Origin: Paludibacteraceae bacterium
GTDB taxonomy: Bacteria > Bacteroidota > Bacteroidia > Bacteroidales > Paludibacteraceae
Assembly (NCBI GenBank): GCA_024689005.1
Contig: JAILDU010000009.1
Span: 1-36,473 of the forward strand
Direction: 5' to 3'
Length of the DNA stretch: 36,473 nucleotides
Below, one piece after another: positions 1-7,165 of this stretch (its first letter is position 1; each line of letters begins with the position of its first letter). Under the pieces are notes generated by a model. The model did not search any database and was not told the origin of the DNA. It saw only the letters and a list, made by a program, of their open reading frames with translations. The position numbers and the translations under genes are program-made.

Positions 1-539
1 GTCTCACCCATACCACGGTTGGTGCCTCCACCGCCTCGCTGGCGGTCCAAGTGACTCCACATGCGGGTCAGACGCGGCAACATATATTGCAGATGTGCCA
101 TCTCGACTTGTGTCTTGGCATAACTGGTCTGTGCGCGTTGCAGGAAGATCTCGAGAATCAGTATAGTGCGGTCGATAACTCGCACGTTAGCCGCCTGTTT
201 GTCACGGCGGTTGAGTTCTTTCTCCAGATTGCGAATCTGGCGAGGAGACAATTCGTCATCAAAGATGACTATGTCGATAGGAGGTGTTACCTCTGCATCT
301 TTAGCCTGTTCTCTCTCGACGATATATTGTCGGATCTCCTCGAGTTTGCCTTCACCGACATAAGTGGCGGTGTTAGGTTGCAGCACACGTTGTGTGAACC
401 GCTTGACAGGTACGATGCCGTGTGTATCGGCCAGAAAGGCCAATTCGTCCAAGTACTCCTTGGTGCGATCATCCGGCTGGTCGGGTGTGATTAACCCGAC
501 CAGCACGGCATGCTCAATATATGGTTTTATCTCAATCAT
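1..539 (-). CDS. hflX: GTPase HflX, N-terminal part (runs off window)
   Basis: About 179 codons are visible, starting ATG-ATT-GAG at 539; the rest lies outside the window. HflX is a GTPase that binds the 50S subunit and splits or rescues stalled ribosomes. The visible part is the HflX N-terminal domain: a YVGEGKLEEI segment, then FDDELSPRQIRNLE, ending in the family signature around AHLQYMLPRLTRMWSHL and a glycine-rich GGGGTNRGMGE just before the expected G domain. The start overlaps the lemA stop by one base (TGATG), so the two are probably translationally coupled. Family assignment is firm. The GTPase motifs themselves are not in the window. Confidence 0.93.
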   Translation of the reverse strand, partial: MIEIKPYIEHAVLVGLITPDQPDDRTKEYLDELAFLADTHGIVPVKRFTQRVLQPNTATYVGEGKLEEIRQYIVEREQAKDAEVTPPIDIVIFDDELSPRQIRNLEKELNRRDKQAANVRVIDRTILILEIFLQRAQTSYAKTQVEMAHLQYMLPRLTRMWSHLDRQRGGGGTNRGMGE

Positions 540-1123
540 CAGAACTGAACTGTCGGAGCTTTGTTAGCACCTTCTTCTGCCTCGAAGTATGGTTTCTTCT
601 CGAAGCCGAAGATCATAGCGATGATGTTACCCGGGAAGCGGCGAACCTGGAGGTTGTATTGCTTAGCAGCCTCGTTGAAGTTTTGACGAGCCGTAGTGAT
701 GCGGTTTTCTGTTCCCTCAAGTTGTTTCTGCAGGTCAAGGAAGTTCTCGTTAGCCTTGAGTTCCGGATAGCTCTCTGCAACCGCCATCAATCGGCCGAGT
801 GCCTGGCTCAGTTCGCCCTGAGCGCTCTGGTAAGCAGCTAGTTGCTCCGGAGTAGCGTTGGTCGGATCGATAGTAATCTGAGTAGCTTTTGCGCGTGCAG
901 CGATGACACCTTCCAGGGTCTCCTGCTCGTGTGAAGCGTATCCCTTAACTGTAGCTACAAGGTTAGGAATCAGGTCAATACGACGCTGATATTGGTTCTC
1001 TACCTGAGCCCATTCGGTCTCAACTTGTTCTTCTTGTTGAACCAACTTGTTGTAACTTTTTACTACCCAAAGGGCGAGGACTGCCACCGCAATGATGATA
1101 AGCCATGTTGCTGATTTTTTCAT
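539..1123 (-). CDS. lemA: LemA family protein
   Basis: 194 residues. One N-terminal membrane segment (about residues 4-24) is followed by a helical domain with the LemA signature: NKLVQQEEQVETEWAQVENQ, then RRIDLIPNLVATVKGYASHE and later TENRITTARQNFNEAAKQYN. LemA proteins are membrane-anchored helical bundles of unknown biochemical role. They very often sit beside TPM-domain proteins, as here, where the TPM gene lies just upstream on the same strand. The stop codon overlaps the hflX start. No promoter of the window's usual type lies directly upstream, so it is probably read from the TPM-gene promoter at 2260-2290. Confidence 0.95.
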   Translation of the reverse strand: MKKSATWLIIIAVAVLALWVVKSYNKLVQQEEQVETEWAQVENQYQRRIDLIPNLVATVKGYASHEQETLEGVIAARAKATQITIDPTNATPEQLAAYQSAQGELSQALGRLMAVAESYPELKANENFLDLQKQLEGTENRITTARQNFNEAAKQYNLQVRRFPGNIIAMIFGFEKKPYFEAEEGANKAPTVQF

Positions 1124-1301
1124 AAGTTTTAAATTAAATTATTAGTTGTTAAATGTATTTGTTTTCTTACCTTTGTACATCGTACATTGTCCCTTATCCG
1201 GGGTCCCCGACAAATTTTTAATTTGTGGGGTGAAGGCGTAGCGTAATACGTAGCGCTTTACGAGAGCTGTGCTCGAAGTCGCGCGAGTATTAACGCAAGC
1301 A
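1124..1301 (-). other. lemA-TPM intergenic spacer with a 7-bp periodic array
   Basis: 178 bp with no credible gene. Positions 1173-1207 read as five 7-bp units (TTGTACA, TCGTACA, TTGTCCC, TTATCCG, GGGTCCC). Around 1208-1230 an AT-rich inverted repeat (CAAATT / AATTTG with GGGG / CCCC flanks) could form a hairpin in the tpm-lemA mRNA. No promoter matching the others was found. Confidence 0.5.
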
Positions 1302-2243
1302 CTACCATTTGCCTCCTGCTCCGCCTCCGGATGTAGAACCGCCACCCCATGAACCACCGCTGTGTCCGCCGGAGAATCCGCCTCCGGACGAAGAATGTCC
1401 GGAAGAGTGATGCAAGCGAGAGATGGTATATGGAACGACAAATTCTTCTCCGCAATTCTTGCATTTATAGGTACGTTCGCCTTTTCCTCCGTGACTATAA
1501 GTGGCCGCTGTGAGCACCTTGTTGGCAATAGGGTGCGCCTTACGTTTCTTGCATTTGGGACAGGTGCGTATCTGTGCCCAGCGGAAAAGCAGAATGATGA
1601 TAATTATGCTGACAATAACAACACCGAGAGCATAGAAACCATCTCCTCCTTCATTGCTGCCGTTGTTGTCAGTGGCGGCTGCATATTTGCCGCGGTTGGT
1701 GACCGACTTCATGTTGAGCAGTTCTTCCGGAGCTTCACCATCGGTGCATATCTCATAGATTGCTAAGGCTCCGAGGCAGAGTCCTTCGCCGTAGTTACCT
1801 TCGCGGAAGGCGGGAGTCATATGCTCACGGATAATCTGTGCGCAATGTGCATCGGTCAGAATACCTTCGATACCCGTTCCTGTCATGATACGAATGTCGT
1901 GACTGTCAAGGACAAAGAGGATGAGCACGCCTGTGTTCTGTCCTTTGCGTCCTATCCCCCATGTCTGGAATAACTCATATGAGAAGTCGAAGGCATCAGC
2001 ATCTCCGATGGAGCGCAATGCCACTATGCAAAGTTCTGCGTGTGTTGCCGAGTCAAGCGATTGAGCACATTCGTTGAGGAACTGTATATCGTCATTACTA
2101 AGCAGGGTGTCCGGGTCGGAAACATAGTACTCCTGTCCAAATACTTTAGGGTTGGGGACTGTCTCCGGCGTGTAAGCAGCATTTACCCACAAAGCGCTCA
2201 AGAGCGCGATACCAGAAAAAATAATTCTACGGACTTTTTTCAT
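1302..2243 (-). CDS. TPM-domain membrane protein with zinc ribbon and glycine-rich tail
   Basis: 313 residues if started at the ATG at 2243, which is followed by a signal peptide (MKKVRRIIFSGIALLSALW). A longer frame to 2303 runs through the promoter and is rejected. The order is: signal peptide; TPM (YgcG/DUF477) domain, about residues 30-165, with FQTWGIGRKGQNTGVLILF and IRIMTGTGIEGILTD; a transmembrane segment near residues 205-225; a CPKC...CKNC zinc ribbon; and a C-terminal tail rich in Gly, Ser and His, ending GGGAGGKW. TPM proteins are linked to membrane protein quality control and are usually paired with LemA, as here. The exact function is unknown. A promoter lies 17 bp upstream of the start codon. 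Confidence 0.88.
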   Translation of the reverse strand: MKKVRRIIFSGIALLSALWVNAAYTPETVPNPKVFGQEYYVSDPDTLLSNDDIQFLNECAQSLDSATHAELCIVALRSIGDADAFDFSYELFQTWGIGRKGQNTGVLILFVLDSHDIRIMTGTGIEGILTDAHCAQIIREHMTPAFREGNYGEGLCLGALAIYEICTDGEAPEELLNMKSVTNRGKYAAATDNNGSNEGGDGFYALGVVIVSIIIIILLFRWAQIRTCPKCKKRKAHPIANKVLTAATYSHGGKGERTYKCKNCGEEFVVPYTISRLHHSSGHSSSGGGFSGGHSGGSWGGGSTSGGGAGGKW

Positions 2244-2259
2244 ATATGAAAATTTTGCG

Positions 2260-2299
2260 CAAAAGTACAAAAAAAAAATGACATATGCAAGTGCATATG
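2260..2299 (-). promoter_or_regulatory. Promoter of the TPM-lemA-hflX unit with inverted repeat on the -33 region
   Basis: Read on the minus strand: TTG (2290-2288), 20-nt spacer, TACTTTTG (2267-2260). An inverted repeat, CATATGC-AAGT-GCATATG on the plus strand (2282-2299), overlaps the TTG. The malQ promoter carries the same arrangement with compensated base changes. Confidence 0.8.
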
Positions 2300-2323
2300 C
2301 CACTTTCTCTCATTTTTCCGTAA

Positions 2324-2593
2324 TTATTTACGGATACCGAGCTCTTTGATGATAGCACGATAGCGCTCGATGTCTTTAGCCCTCAGGTAATCCAACAGAC
2401 GACGACGCTTACCTACAAGAGTAGTCAGGGCGCGCTCTGTACCGAAGTCCTTGCGGTTTTGCTTCAGATGCTCGGTCAGGTGGTTGATACGGAAGGTGAA
2501 CAATGCGATTTGGCTCTCAGCAGAACCGGTGTTCTTGGCATCCTTGCCATACTGTGCAAAAAGCTCAGCTTTCTTCTCAGAAGTTAAATACAT
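2324..2593 (-). CDS. rpsO: 30S ribosomal protein S15
   Basis: 89 residues, the usual S15 length. It contributes to the platform of the 30S subunit by binding the 16S rRNA central domain. The whole protein matches the family: MYLTSEKKAELFAQYG, then the invariant TGSAESQIALFTFRI, LTEHLK.N.KD, VGKRRRLLDYL and a C-terminal GIRK. It has its own promoter (2691-2721) and a roughly 100-nt structured leader. A short inverted repeat (CCGTAA / TTACGG, 2318-2333) spans the stop codon but has no downstream T tract on this strand. Confidence 0.98.
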   Translation of the reverse strand: MYLTSEKKAELFAQYGKDAKNTGSAESQIALFTFRINHLTEHLKQNRKDFGTERALTTLVGKRRRLLDYLRAKDIERYRAIIKELGIRK

Positions 2594-2690
2594 TTCTGTT
2601 ATGTTTTATGTGTTATACAATCACCACTGAAGCCGCATGCATGCATCACAACTTCGTGGCATTAAAAGCTTTCTCAAGCGAAAAAGCGTG
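2594..2690 (-). promoter_or_regulatory. rpsO 5' leader with two hairpins
   Basis: The leader between promoter and start holds an 8-bp stem (GCTTTCTC 2668-2675 with GAAAAAGC 2680-2687, one wobble pair, AAGC loop on the plus strand). A longer hairpin follows: CCACTGAAG 2624-2632 with CTTCGTGG 2652-2659, enclosing GCATGCATGCATC. S15 represses its own translation through leader structures in several bacteria, so an autoregulatory site is plausible. I cannot match it to a known S15 leader class. Confidence 0.5.
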
Positions 2691-2721
2691 CAAAAGTACT
2701 GCTTTTTTTTGAAATGACCAA
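2691..2721 (-). promoter_or_regulatory. rpsO promoter
   Basis: Minus strand: TTTG (-33), 20-nt spacer ending in an A tract plus GCAG, then TACTTTTG (2698-2691), followed by CACGC at the start of the transcript. Confidence 0.8.
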
Positions 2722-2763
2722 ATTTTTTCGTACTTTTTTGATTATTAGGCTATTTTTTAATAA

Positions 2764-2953
2764 TTTACTCGCACAATGCAACCAATTCGTTCCAGCGAAC
2801 GATAGCATTTATTGAGTATGTCTCGCTTTGCTTCGATTTACTCGCACAATGCTACCAATTCGTTCCAACGAACGATAGCATTTATTAGTATGTCTCGCTT
2901 TGCTTCGATTTACTCACACAATGCTACCAATTCGTTCCAACGAACGATAGCAT
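2764..2953 (-). repeat. Three tandem copies of the 3' end of the HD gene
   Basis: Copies begin at 2764 (73 bp), 2837 (72 bp) and 2909 (45 bp shared; this is the real gene end). Each contains the codons for NAIVRWNELVALCE and a TAA stop. The 72-bp copy is exactly 24 codons long, so it stays in frame beyond the first stop. The 73-bp copy has one extra base. This looks like slippage or unequal crossing-over that duplicated the gene terminus. Confidence 0.9.
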
Positions 2954-3452
2954 CGTGACCGTATTTCCATATATTGGCTTTCACCTTGTCGAGGTCAACT
3001 TCTTCGCCTATGTGGCTTTTGCTGTAGAACTTGTCCGCATAGCAGATGATTTTTTCCTCAAGTGACTGCGGGCAATAATCACGAACAGGAATAGGCAGTT
3101 CTTCGCGTTCTACCTGCTCAATAGTGATACCCGTTCCGGTGTGTCGTTCGGCCACCAGAGCGTGCTTGGGAAGTCCTTCCTGACGTAGCAGTTCCGCGCC
3201 CAGATAGCCATGTTCGATGTAAGCATGTTCGCCCACGCAGAAGATCTTAGGCGCCTTGCAGAAGATGATGCCGATGTCGTGCAGCATGGCGGCTTCTTCC
3301 ACAAACTGCCGGTCCACCGTCCATTCGGGATGATGGTCGATAATACTCAGCGCACGGTCGGCCACTTGGCGACTATGCGTCACCAGCACGTTCTTCAGTT
3401 CAGGCGAAGCGGCGTAGTACTTGTCTATTATGGCGTTGTAATCTACTCCCAT
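2910..3452 (-). CDS. HD-domain phosphohydrolase
   Basis: 180 residues. The HD superfamily are metal-dependent phosphohydrolases. The metal-binding signature is present: H26 in THSRQVADRAL, then AAMLHDIG (HD pair) near residue 57, then EHAYIEHGYLGAELL and ERHTGTG. The family is a small HDIG-type protein; the substrate cannot be told from the sequence. It is the last gene of the nadK-lgt-fmt run, 11 bp beyond the fmt stop, so it is probably co-transcribed. The 3' end is followed by two partial tandem copies of itself. Confidence 0.85.
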   Translation of the reverse strand: MGVDYNAIIDKYYAASPELKNVLVTHSRQVADRALSIIDHHPEWTVDRQFVEEAAMLHDIGIIFCKAPKIFCVGEHAYIEHGYLGAELLRQEGLPKHALVAERHTGTGITIEQVEREELPIPVRDYCPQSLEEKIICYADKFYSKSHIGEEVDLDKVKANIWKYGHDAIVRWNELVALCE

Positions 3453-3463
3453 TCTTTGCTGCT

Positions 3464-4396
3464 TTAGTGTATTCCGTTGAGGAACGACCGGGCGTCCATT
3501 CGTTTTTTGCCGGGCGCTTGCATTTCGAGAATGCGTACGGCTCCTTCGCGGCAGGGCACAACGATCTCTCCTTTTCCTGTTCCCTGTCCCCCGTCACCGG
3601 TCACCTCTACCTGGTAGATCTTCACATTCTCAAAGGTCTGTCCGTTGATAGTGAGGTTGGCCCAAGCGCAAGGATAGGGACTGAGTCCGCGGACGAAATT
3701 CTTGACCTCCTTAGCGGTTTTTTCGGCAAACTTAATCTCGCAGTCTTCTTTGAAGATCTTAGGCGCCGGTCTTAGTTCCGCCAGTTCCGGTTGAGGAGTG
3801 GTCGGCAGTTCCACACCGCGTGTCTCGCAGTCGATAATCAGATCAACGGTACGCGTCACAAGACCTGTTCCCATCGCCATCAGTCGGTCGTGCACCGAAC
3901 CGACATTCTCATCCTCGCCGATAGGAATGCTCTCTTGTAGAATCATATTGCCGGTATCTATCTCATGCTTAAGCATGAAGGTGGTGGCACCGGTCTCTTT
4001 GTCGCCGTTGATGACTGCCCAGTTGATAGGCGCCGCTCCGCGGTATTGTGGGAGCAGGGCGGCATGCAGATTGAAGGTGCCCAAGCGCGGCATCGACCAT
4101 ACTACTTCGGGCAACATGCGGAAAGCCACTACAATCTGCAAATCTGCTTTGTACGAACGCAATTCCTCCAAAAAGGCTTCGTCTTTCAGTTTCTCCGGCT
4201 GCAGTAGTGGCAGTCCCACCGATAGAGCATATTTCTTTACATCGGAGTATTGCACTTGGTGTCCGCGTCCGGCAGGTTTGTCTGGCATAGTGACGACGGC
4301 TACTACATTGTAACCGCCTTCCACCAACGCCTGCAAACTTGCAACAGCAAATTCAGGCGTGCCCATATAGATGATTCTCAGGTCTTTCTTCGTCAT
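3464..4396 (-). CDS. fmt: Methionyl-tRNA formyltransferase
   Basis: 310 residues from the ATG at 4396; an upstream TTG at 4411 lies in a repeat array and is rejected. The enzyme formylates initiator Met-tRNA using 10-formyl-THF. Visible motifs are MGTPEFAVASL near the N-terminus, FNLHAALLPQYRGAAPINW (the HxSLLP-type catalytic region), TTFMLKHEIDTGNM, and the C-terminal oligonucleotide-binding domain with RGLSPYPCAWA and GKKRMDARSFLNG. Within the C-terminal domain, codons for VTGDGGQGTGKGE come from a 35-bp, 7-bp-periodic G-rich array (3571-3605) and look like a low-complexity insertion. The gene sits between lgt and the HD gene. Confidence 0.96.
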   Translation of the reverse strand: MTKKDLRIIYMGTPEFAVASLQALVEGGYNVVAVVTMPDKPAGRGHQVQYSDVKKYALSVGLPLLQPEKLKDEAFLEELRSYKADLQIVVAFRMLPEVVWSMPRLGTFNLHAALLPQYRGAAPINWAVINGDKETGATTFMLKHEIDTGNMILQESIPIGEDENVGSVHDRLMAMGTGLVTRTVDLIIDCETRGVELPTTPQPELAELRPAPKIFKEDCEIKFAEKTAKEVKNFVRGLSPYPCAWANLTINGQTFENVKIYQVEVTGDGGQGTGKGEIVVPCREGAVRILEMQAPGKKRMDARSFLNGIH

Positions 4397-4399
4397 TCT

Positions 4400-4434
4400 A
4401 TCAACTCTCAACTCTCAATTATCAATTGTCAATT
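4400..4434 (-). repeat. 7-bp periodic array between lgt and fmt
   Basis: Five 7-bp units on the plus strand: ATCAACT, CTCAACT, CTCAATT, ATCAATT, GTCAATT. The array fills almost the whole spacer and includes the lgt stop codon. Confidence 0.85.
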
Positions 4435-5385
4435 TCTATACTTAGGGTCCAGACTAACGGGCTGTTTGTCCACGATGGGCAGCAGCGGTTTAGTATACGC
4501 GCGAATAATAAGGTATATGCCCAGTGCGATGAACGGGATGCTCAGTATTTGTCCCATATTGAGTACATGTCCGGCTTCAAAGGCCTCCTGGTCGTTCTTG
4601 ATAAACTCGAGCAGGAAGCGGGTAACGAACACTATCTCGAAGAAGACGCCGAGCAGGAGTCCTTCGCGGCGACGCGCATCGGTCTTTAGATACAAAGGTA
4701 GCGTGACGATGAAGGCTACGATGCAATAGAGCATCTCGTATATCTGTGTCGGGTGGCATGGTTCGGTGTCGCCGTTGCGCACGAAGATAAAGCCCCACGG
4801 CAGGTCAGTCGGCCCTCCGTAGATCTCGCTGTTGAACAGGTTACCCAGACGAATCAGCGTAGCGGTGATGCACACGCCCACACAGAGGCGGTCGAGAATC
4901 CAAATCCAACTGGTTTGAAACTGCGGGTACTTGCTGAATTTGTATTTATTGAGCAAAATAGCCGCGGTGATCAGACCGATGGCTCCACCGTGACTGCTGA
5001 GTCCGCCTTCCCATATCTTAAGCAGTTTGAACGGGTGTTCGATATATGGATTACGGTAACAAAACTCCCAACCGAAGAAATGCCACGGCTCGGTGGACAA
5101 CCCCATGTAGTAGCAATATCCGGCCATGTCCGGGTTGGTCACGTCGTGCCACTCATAGAACCAGCAGTGTCCCAAACGTGCACCGATAATCACACCGGCT
5201 GCCATCCAGAAGAACAGCAAGTCCGGCCACTCTTTCGGGCAATTCTCGCGCTTATACATCTTCTCGTTGACTGCCCAACAGGCATACAAACCGATAGCCC
5301 ACAACAGACCATACCAACGAATACCTCCATCCCCGAAATGAATCAAGATCGGGTCCACATTCCACGTTATAAAATCTAATATCAT
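4429..5385 (-). CDS. lgt: Prolipoprotein diacylglyceryl transferase
   Basis: 318 residues, multi-pass inner-membrane protein. It transfers diacylglycerol from phosphatidylglycerol to the lipobox cysteine, the first step in maturing lipoproteins such as those encoded elsewhere in the window. Family hallmarks: IRWYGLLWAIGLY near the N-terminus; IGARLGHCWFYEW; the signature WEGGLSSHGGAIG; RLGNLFNSEIYGGPTDLPWG; and ECHPTQIYE-like PCHPTQIYEML. The gene follows nadK by 76 bp and precedes fmt by 32 bp. Confidence 0.97.
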   Translation of the reverse strand: MILDFITWNVDPILIHFGDGGIRWYGLLWAIGLYACWAVNEKMYKRENCPKEWPDLLFFWMAAGVIIGARLGHCWFYEWHDVTNPDMAGYCYYMGLSTEPWHFFGWEFCYRNPYIEHPFKLLKIWEGGLSSHGGAIGLITAAILLNKYKFSKYPQFQTSWIWILDRLCVGVCITATLIRLGNLFNSEIYGGPTDLPWGFIFVRNGDTEPCHPTQIYEMLYCIVAFIVTLPLYLKTDARRREGLLLGVFFEIVFVTRFLLEFIKNDQEAFEAGHVLNMGQILSIPFIALGIYLIIRAYTKPLLPIVDKQPVSLDPKYRN

Positions 5386-5461
5386 ACCTGTATTTATTGC
5401 TCATTGCCCATCGGCAAATGGCTCATTTATTTGTTTTCTTTGAGTTCTCGCCATCGGTGGT

Positions 5462-6355
5462 CTATCGGCCCCAATTCAATTTCGCTTGTAGTGATTTGAG
5501 AAAACTGTTGTTACCTATTTGTACCACCTTGACGGTATAAGGTGAGCGCTCTATATGCAGGCTCATCTCCGTGCTGAGGCTCTGACTGCGTCCGTCCACC
5601 GAAACCATGAATGCGTCGTATCGGCTACTGACCTTGAGGTCAAATTTCCAGTCATCGGGCACTACTATCGGCTTGACAGTCAGGCTGTGAGGCGCAATAG
5701 GAGTAATGATGATGCCTCGCGATTGCGGAACCATCAACGGTCCGCCGATAGACAGGTTGTAGGCCGTGCTGCCGGTCGGCGTAGCAATCACCAGACCGTC
5801 GGAATGATAGGTGTGCAGCAATTCGCCGTTCACCACCAACTCAATCTCCAACATGCTACTCAAACCCTGCTTGAGAATAGCTATCTCATTCAGCGCGTTA
5901 GGCGCCAATACCAAACCGTCGCGTTTGGCTTTCTCCTTGTCTAATATGCTCAGCTGCAGCAGACTACGTTGCTCGATGGTATATTCGCCGGCAATGAGTT
6001 TGTGGAGAATGTCGTCCACGTCTTGCGATTGCACTTCGGCCAGAAAACCGAGGTGTCCGTAGTTGATACCGAGAATAGGAATATTCTTGTCACCGATGGT
6101 GGCCGCGCTGGTGAGGAATGTACCATCACCGCCAACCGACAACGCGAAATCTATCGGTTCGCCATAGACGTTCTCCGGCTGCTGATCGCCATCCCAGTTC
6201 TCCGGAAAACCCGGGTACTCACGGAAGTTCAACTCCTGTCGCAATTCTTGCGAAAGCAGAACATTGATTCCTTTGTCCGTCATGAATTCCAAGATATGCT
6301 GCACTTCCCGCAACGTATCTCCCTTCATCGCATTTCCAAAAACAGCAATAGTCAT
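5462..6355 (-). CDS. nadK: NAD kinase
   Basis: 297 residues from the ATG at 6355; the open frame extends to a TTG at 6397 but the family start is MTIAVFGN. It phosphorylates NAD to NADP. The GGDGTFL motif (residues 75-81) and the NAD-binding LGINYGHLGFLAE and NEIAIL motifs are present, followed by the glycine-rich VIATPTGSTAYNLSIGGPL. It is first in the nadK-lgt-fmt-HD run and has its own promoter and a structured leader. Confidence 0.97.
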   Translation of the reverse strand: MTIAVFGNAMKGDTLREVQHILEFMTDKGINVLLSQELRQELNFREYPGFPENWDGDQQPENVYGEPIDFALSVGGDGTFLTSAATIGDKNIPILGINYGHLGFLAEVQSQDVDDILHKLIAGEYTIEQRSLLQLSILDKEKAKRDGLVLAPNALNEIAILKQGLSSMLEIELVVNGELLHTYHSDGLVIATPTGSTAYNLSIGGPLMVPQSRGIIITPIAPHSLTVKPIVVPDDWKFDLKVSSRYDAFMVSVDGRSQSLSTEMSLHIERSPYTVKVVQIGNNSFLKSLQAKLNWGR

Positions 6356-6468
6356 ATCTGTAAGGCATAATCGGTCGTTAGACCAAATCGGCGGCAAATA
6401 CTACACTAGGTTGTCCCGTTGAAGCGGGAAAACCGCTACAGGGAAAGGGTAGTAACATTTTGCCGGCG
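6356..6468 (-). promoter_or_regulatory. nadK 5' leader with competing hairpins
   Basis: A 6-bp outer stem (TACTAC 6399-6404 with GTAGTA 6449-6454) encloses two mutually exclusive hairpins: TCCCG 6414-6418 / CGGGA 6425-6429 and AGCGG 6423-6427 / CCGCT 6433-6437. This could be a switch-like leader, but it does not resemble an NAD riboswitch class I can recognise. Confidence 0.4.
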
Positions 6469-6499
6469 CAAAATTACTGCTTTTTTTTGAAATATGCAA
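6469..6499 (-). promoter_or_regulatory. nadK promoter
   Basis: Minus strand: TTGCATATTTC at the -33 region, 20-nt spacer, TAATTTTG (6476-6469), followed by CGCCGGC. Confidence 0.8.
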
Positions 6500-6528
6500 A
6501 TAAATGAAGATTTTTTCTCTCTATTGTC

Positions 6529-6583
6529 TCGATGACGTATCGTATTTGTCTCGAAAACGTCTCGTAAATGTCAGGTAAATGTC
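6529..6583. repeat. 11-bp periodic array upstream of the nadK promoter
   Basis: Five 11-bp units: TCGATGACGTA, TCGTATTTGTC, TCGAAAACGTC, TCGTAAATGTC, AGGTAAATGTC. TCG is in the same phase in four of them. The rest of 6584-6650 holds no gene; CCCCCTT / AAGGGGG at 6619-6635 can form a hairpin. Confidence 0.8.
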
Positions 6584-6651
6584 TTTACATTGCTAACACC
6601 GATCGTCGTTTCTTTTCTCCCCCTTCAAAAGGGGGTAGGGAGGTGTCCTTA

Positions 6652-6679
6652 CAAAAAAGCGGATGGCTCGCCACCCGCT
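6652..6679 (-). terminator. Intrinsic terminator downstream of the truncated gene copy
   Basis: Minus strand: AGCGGGTGGC and GCCATCCGCT form a 10-bp stem with one G-U pair, followed by TTTTTTG. It lies just past the truncated copy at 6718-6878. It was probably the original terminator of the gene whose intact copy is now at 9496-9960. Confidence 0.75.
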
Positions 6680-6683
6680 AATC

Positions 6684-6711
6684 TTTCACCCGTCACCCGT
6701 CACCCGTCACC
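6684..6711. repeat. 7-bp periodic array (CGTCACC)
   Basis: Four 7-bp units: TTTCACC, then three of CGTCACC. It abuts the left end of the 171-bp direct repeat. Confidence 0.85.
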
Positions 6712-6878
6712 CCTTAATTCATCATCTTGAAGGTGAAGCCTTGGGATTGCACCGTGTGCGTCGCGCCGCGGAAGGCGTGAGTGAGAATGACGGCTTTGCC
6801 ATCGCCGTCCAAACGATACAGACCAACCAGCCTGCCGGATTCGTTGTATATATTGACCAAACTATTCGGCTCTCCGCC
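6708..6878 (-). pseudogene. Truncated C-terminal copy of the secreted protein at 9496 (left direct repeat)
   Basis: 171 bp match 9490-9660 with only three differences, all synonymous in the minus-strand frame. It encodes the last 50 or so residues (GGEPNSLVNIYNESGRLVG onward to the stop), but five codons upstream of the match there is an in-frame TAA and no usable ATG. It is therefore a remnant, not a gene. It is in the same orientation as the intact copy, so the two form direct repeats around the acyltransferase genes. Confidence 0.92.
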
Positions 6879-6900
6879 ATTGAATTTCCATTAGTCTCCA

Positions 6901-6966
6901 TCGGGTGCTCATCGGATGCTCATCGGATGCTCATCGGGTGCTCATCGGGTGCTCACCGAGAGCACA
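6901..6966. repeat. 11-bp periodic array (TCGGGTGCTCA)
   Basis: Six units: TCGGGTGCTCA, TCGGATGCTCA twice, TCGGGTGCTCA twice, and a diverged CCGAGAGCACA. It begins 22 bp beyond the breakpoint of the truncated gene copy. Confidence 0.9.
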
Positions 6967-7003
6967 CTATGACGTCACCCTGACTTCTACGGGAGACAAC
7001 CCG

Positions 7004-7043
7004 AATTCCTTCACTCTTTCATTCCTCCATTCTTTCACTCTTT
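7004..7043. repeat. 8-bp periodic array, left inner flank of the acyltransferase cassette
   Basis: Five 8-bp units: AATTCCTT, CACTCTTT, CATTCCTC, CATTCTTT, CACTCTTT. A matching array lies at 9458-9497. Confidence 0.8.
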
Positions 7044-7056
7044 TTCTCTGAAATAT

Positions 7057-7120
7057 TTGCACATATCATAGAAAAATAGTAATTTTGCAGCCGGATTGGC
7101 AATATAAACTAATCCGGTTG
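7057..7120 (+). promoter_or_regulatory. Promoter of the MBOAT cassette and 5'-terminal stem-loop
   Basis: TTGCACATATC (-33 TTG at 7057), 20-nt spacer, TAATTTTG at 7080-7087. Directly after it, CAGCCGGATT (7088-7097) pairs with AATCCGGTTG (7111-7120) in a 10-bp stem, so the mRNA would begin inside a hairpin. Confidence 0.75.
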
Positions 7121-7165
7121 CAAAATGATTGTATAATAAGTTTCTAAAAGCGAATACACGCCCTT

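Noticed and set aside
2318..2333. Terminator at the rpsO stop codon
   Set aside because: The stem is short and is followed by A, not T, on the rpsO strand.
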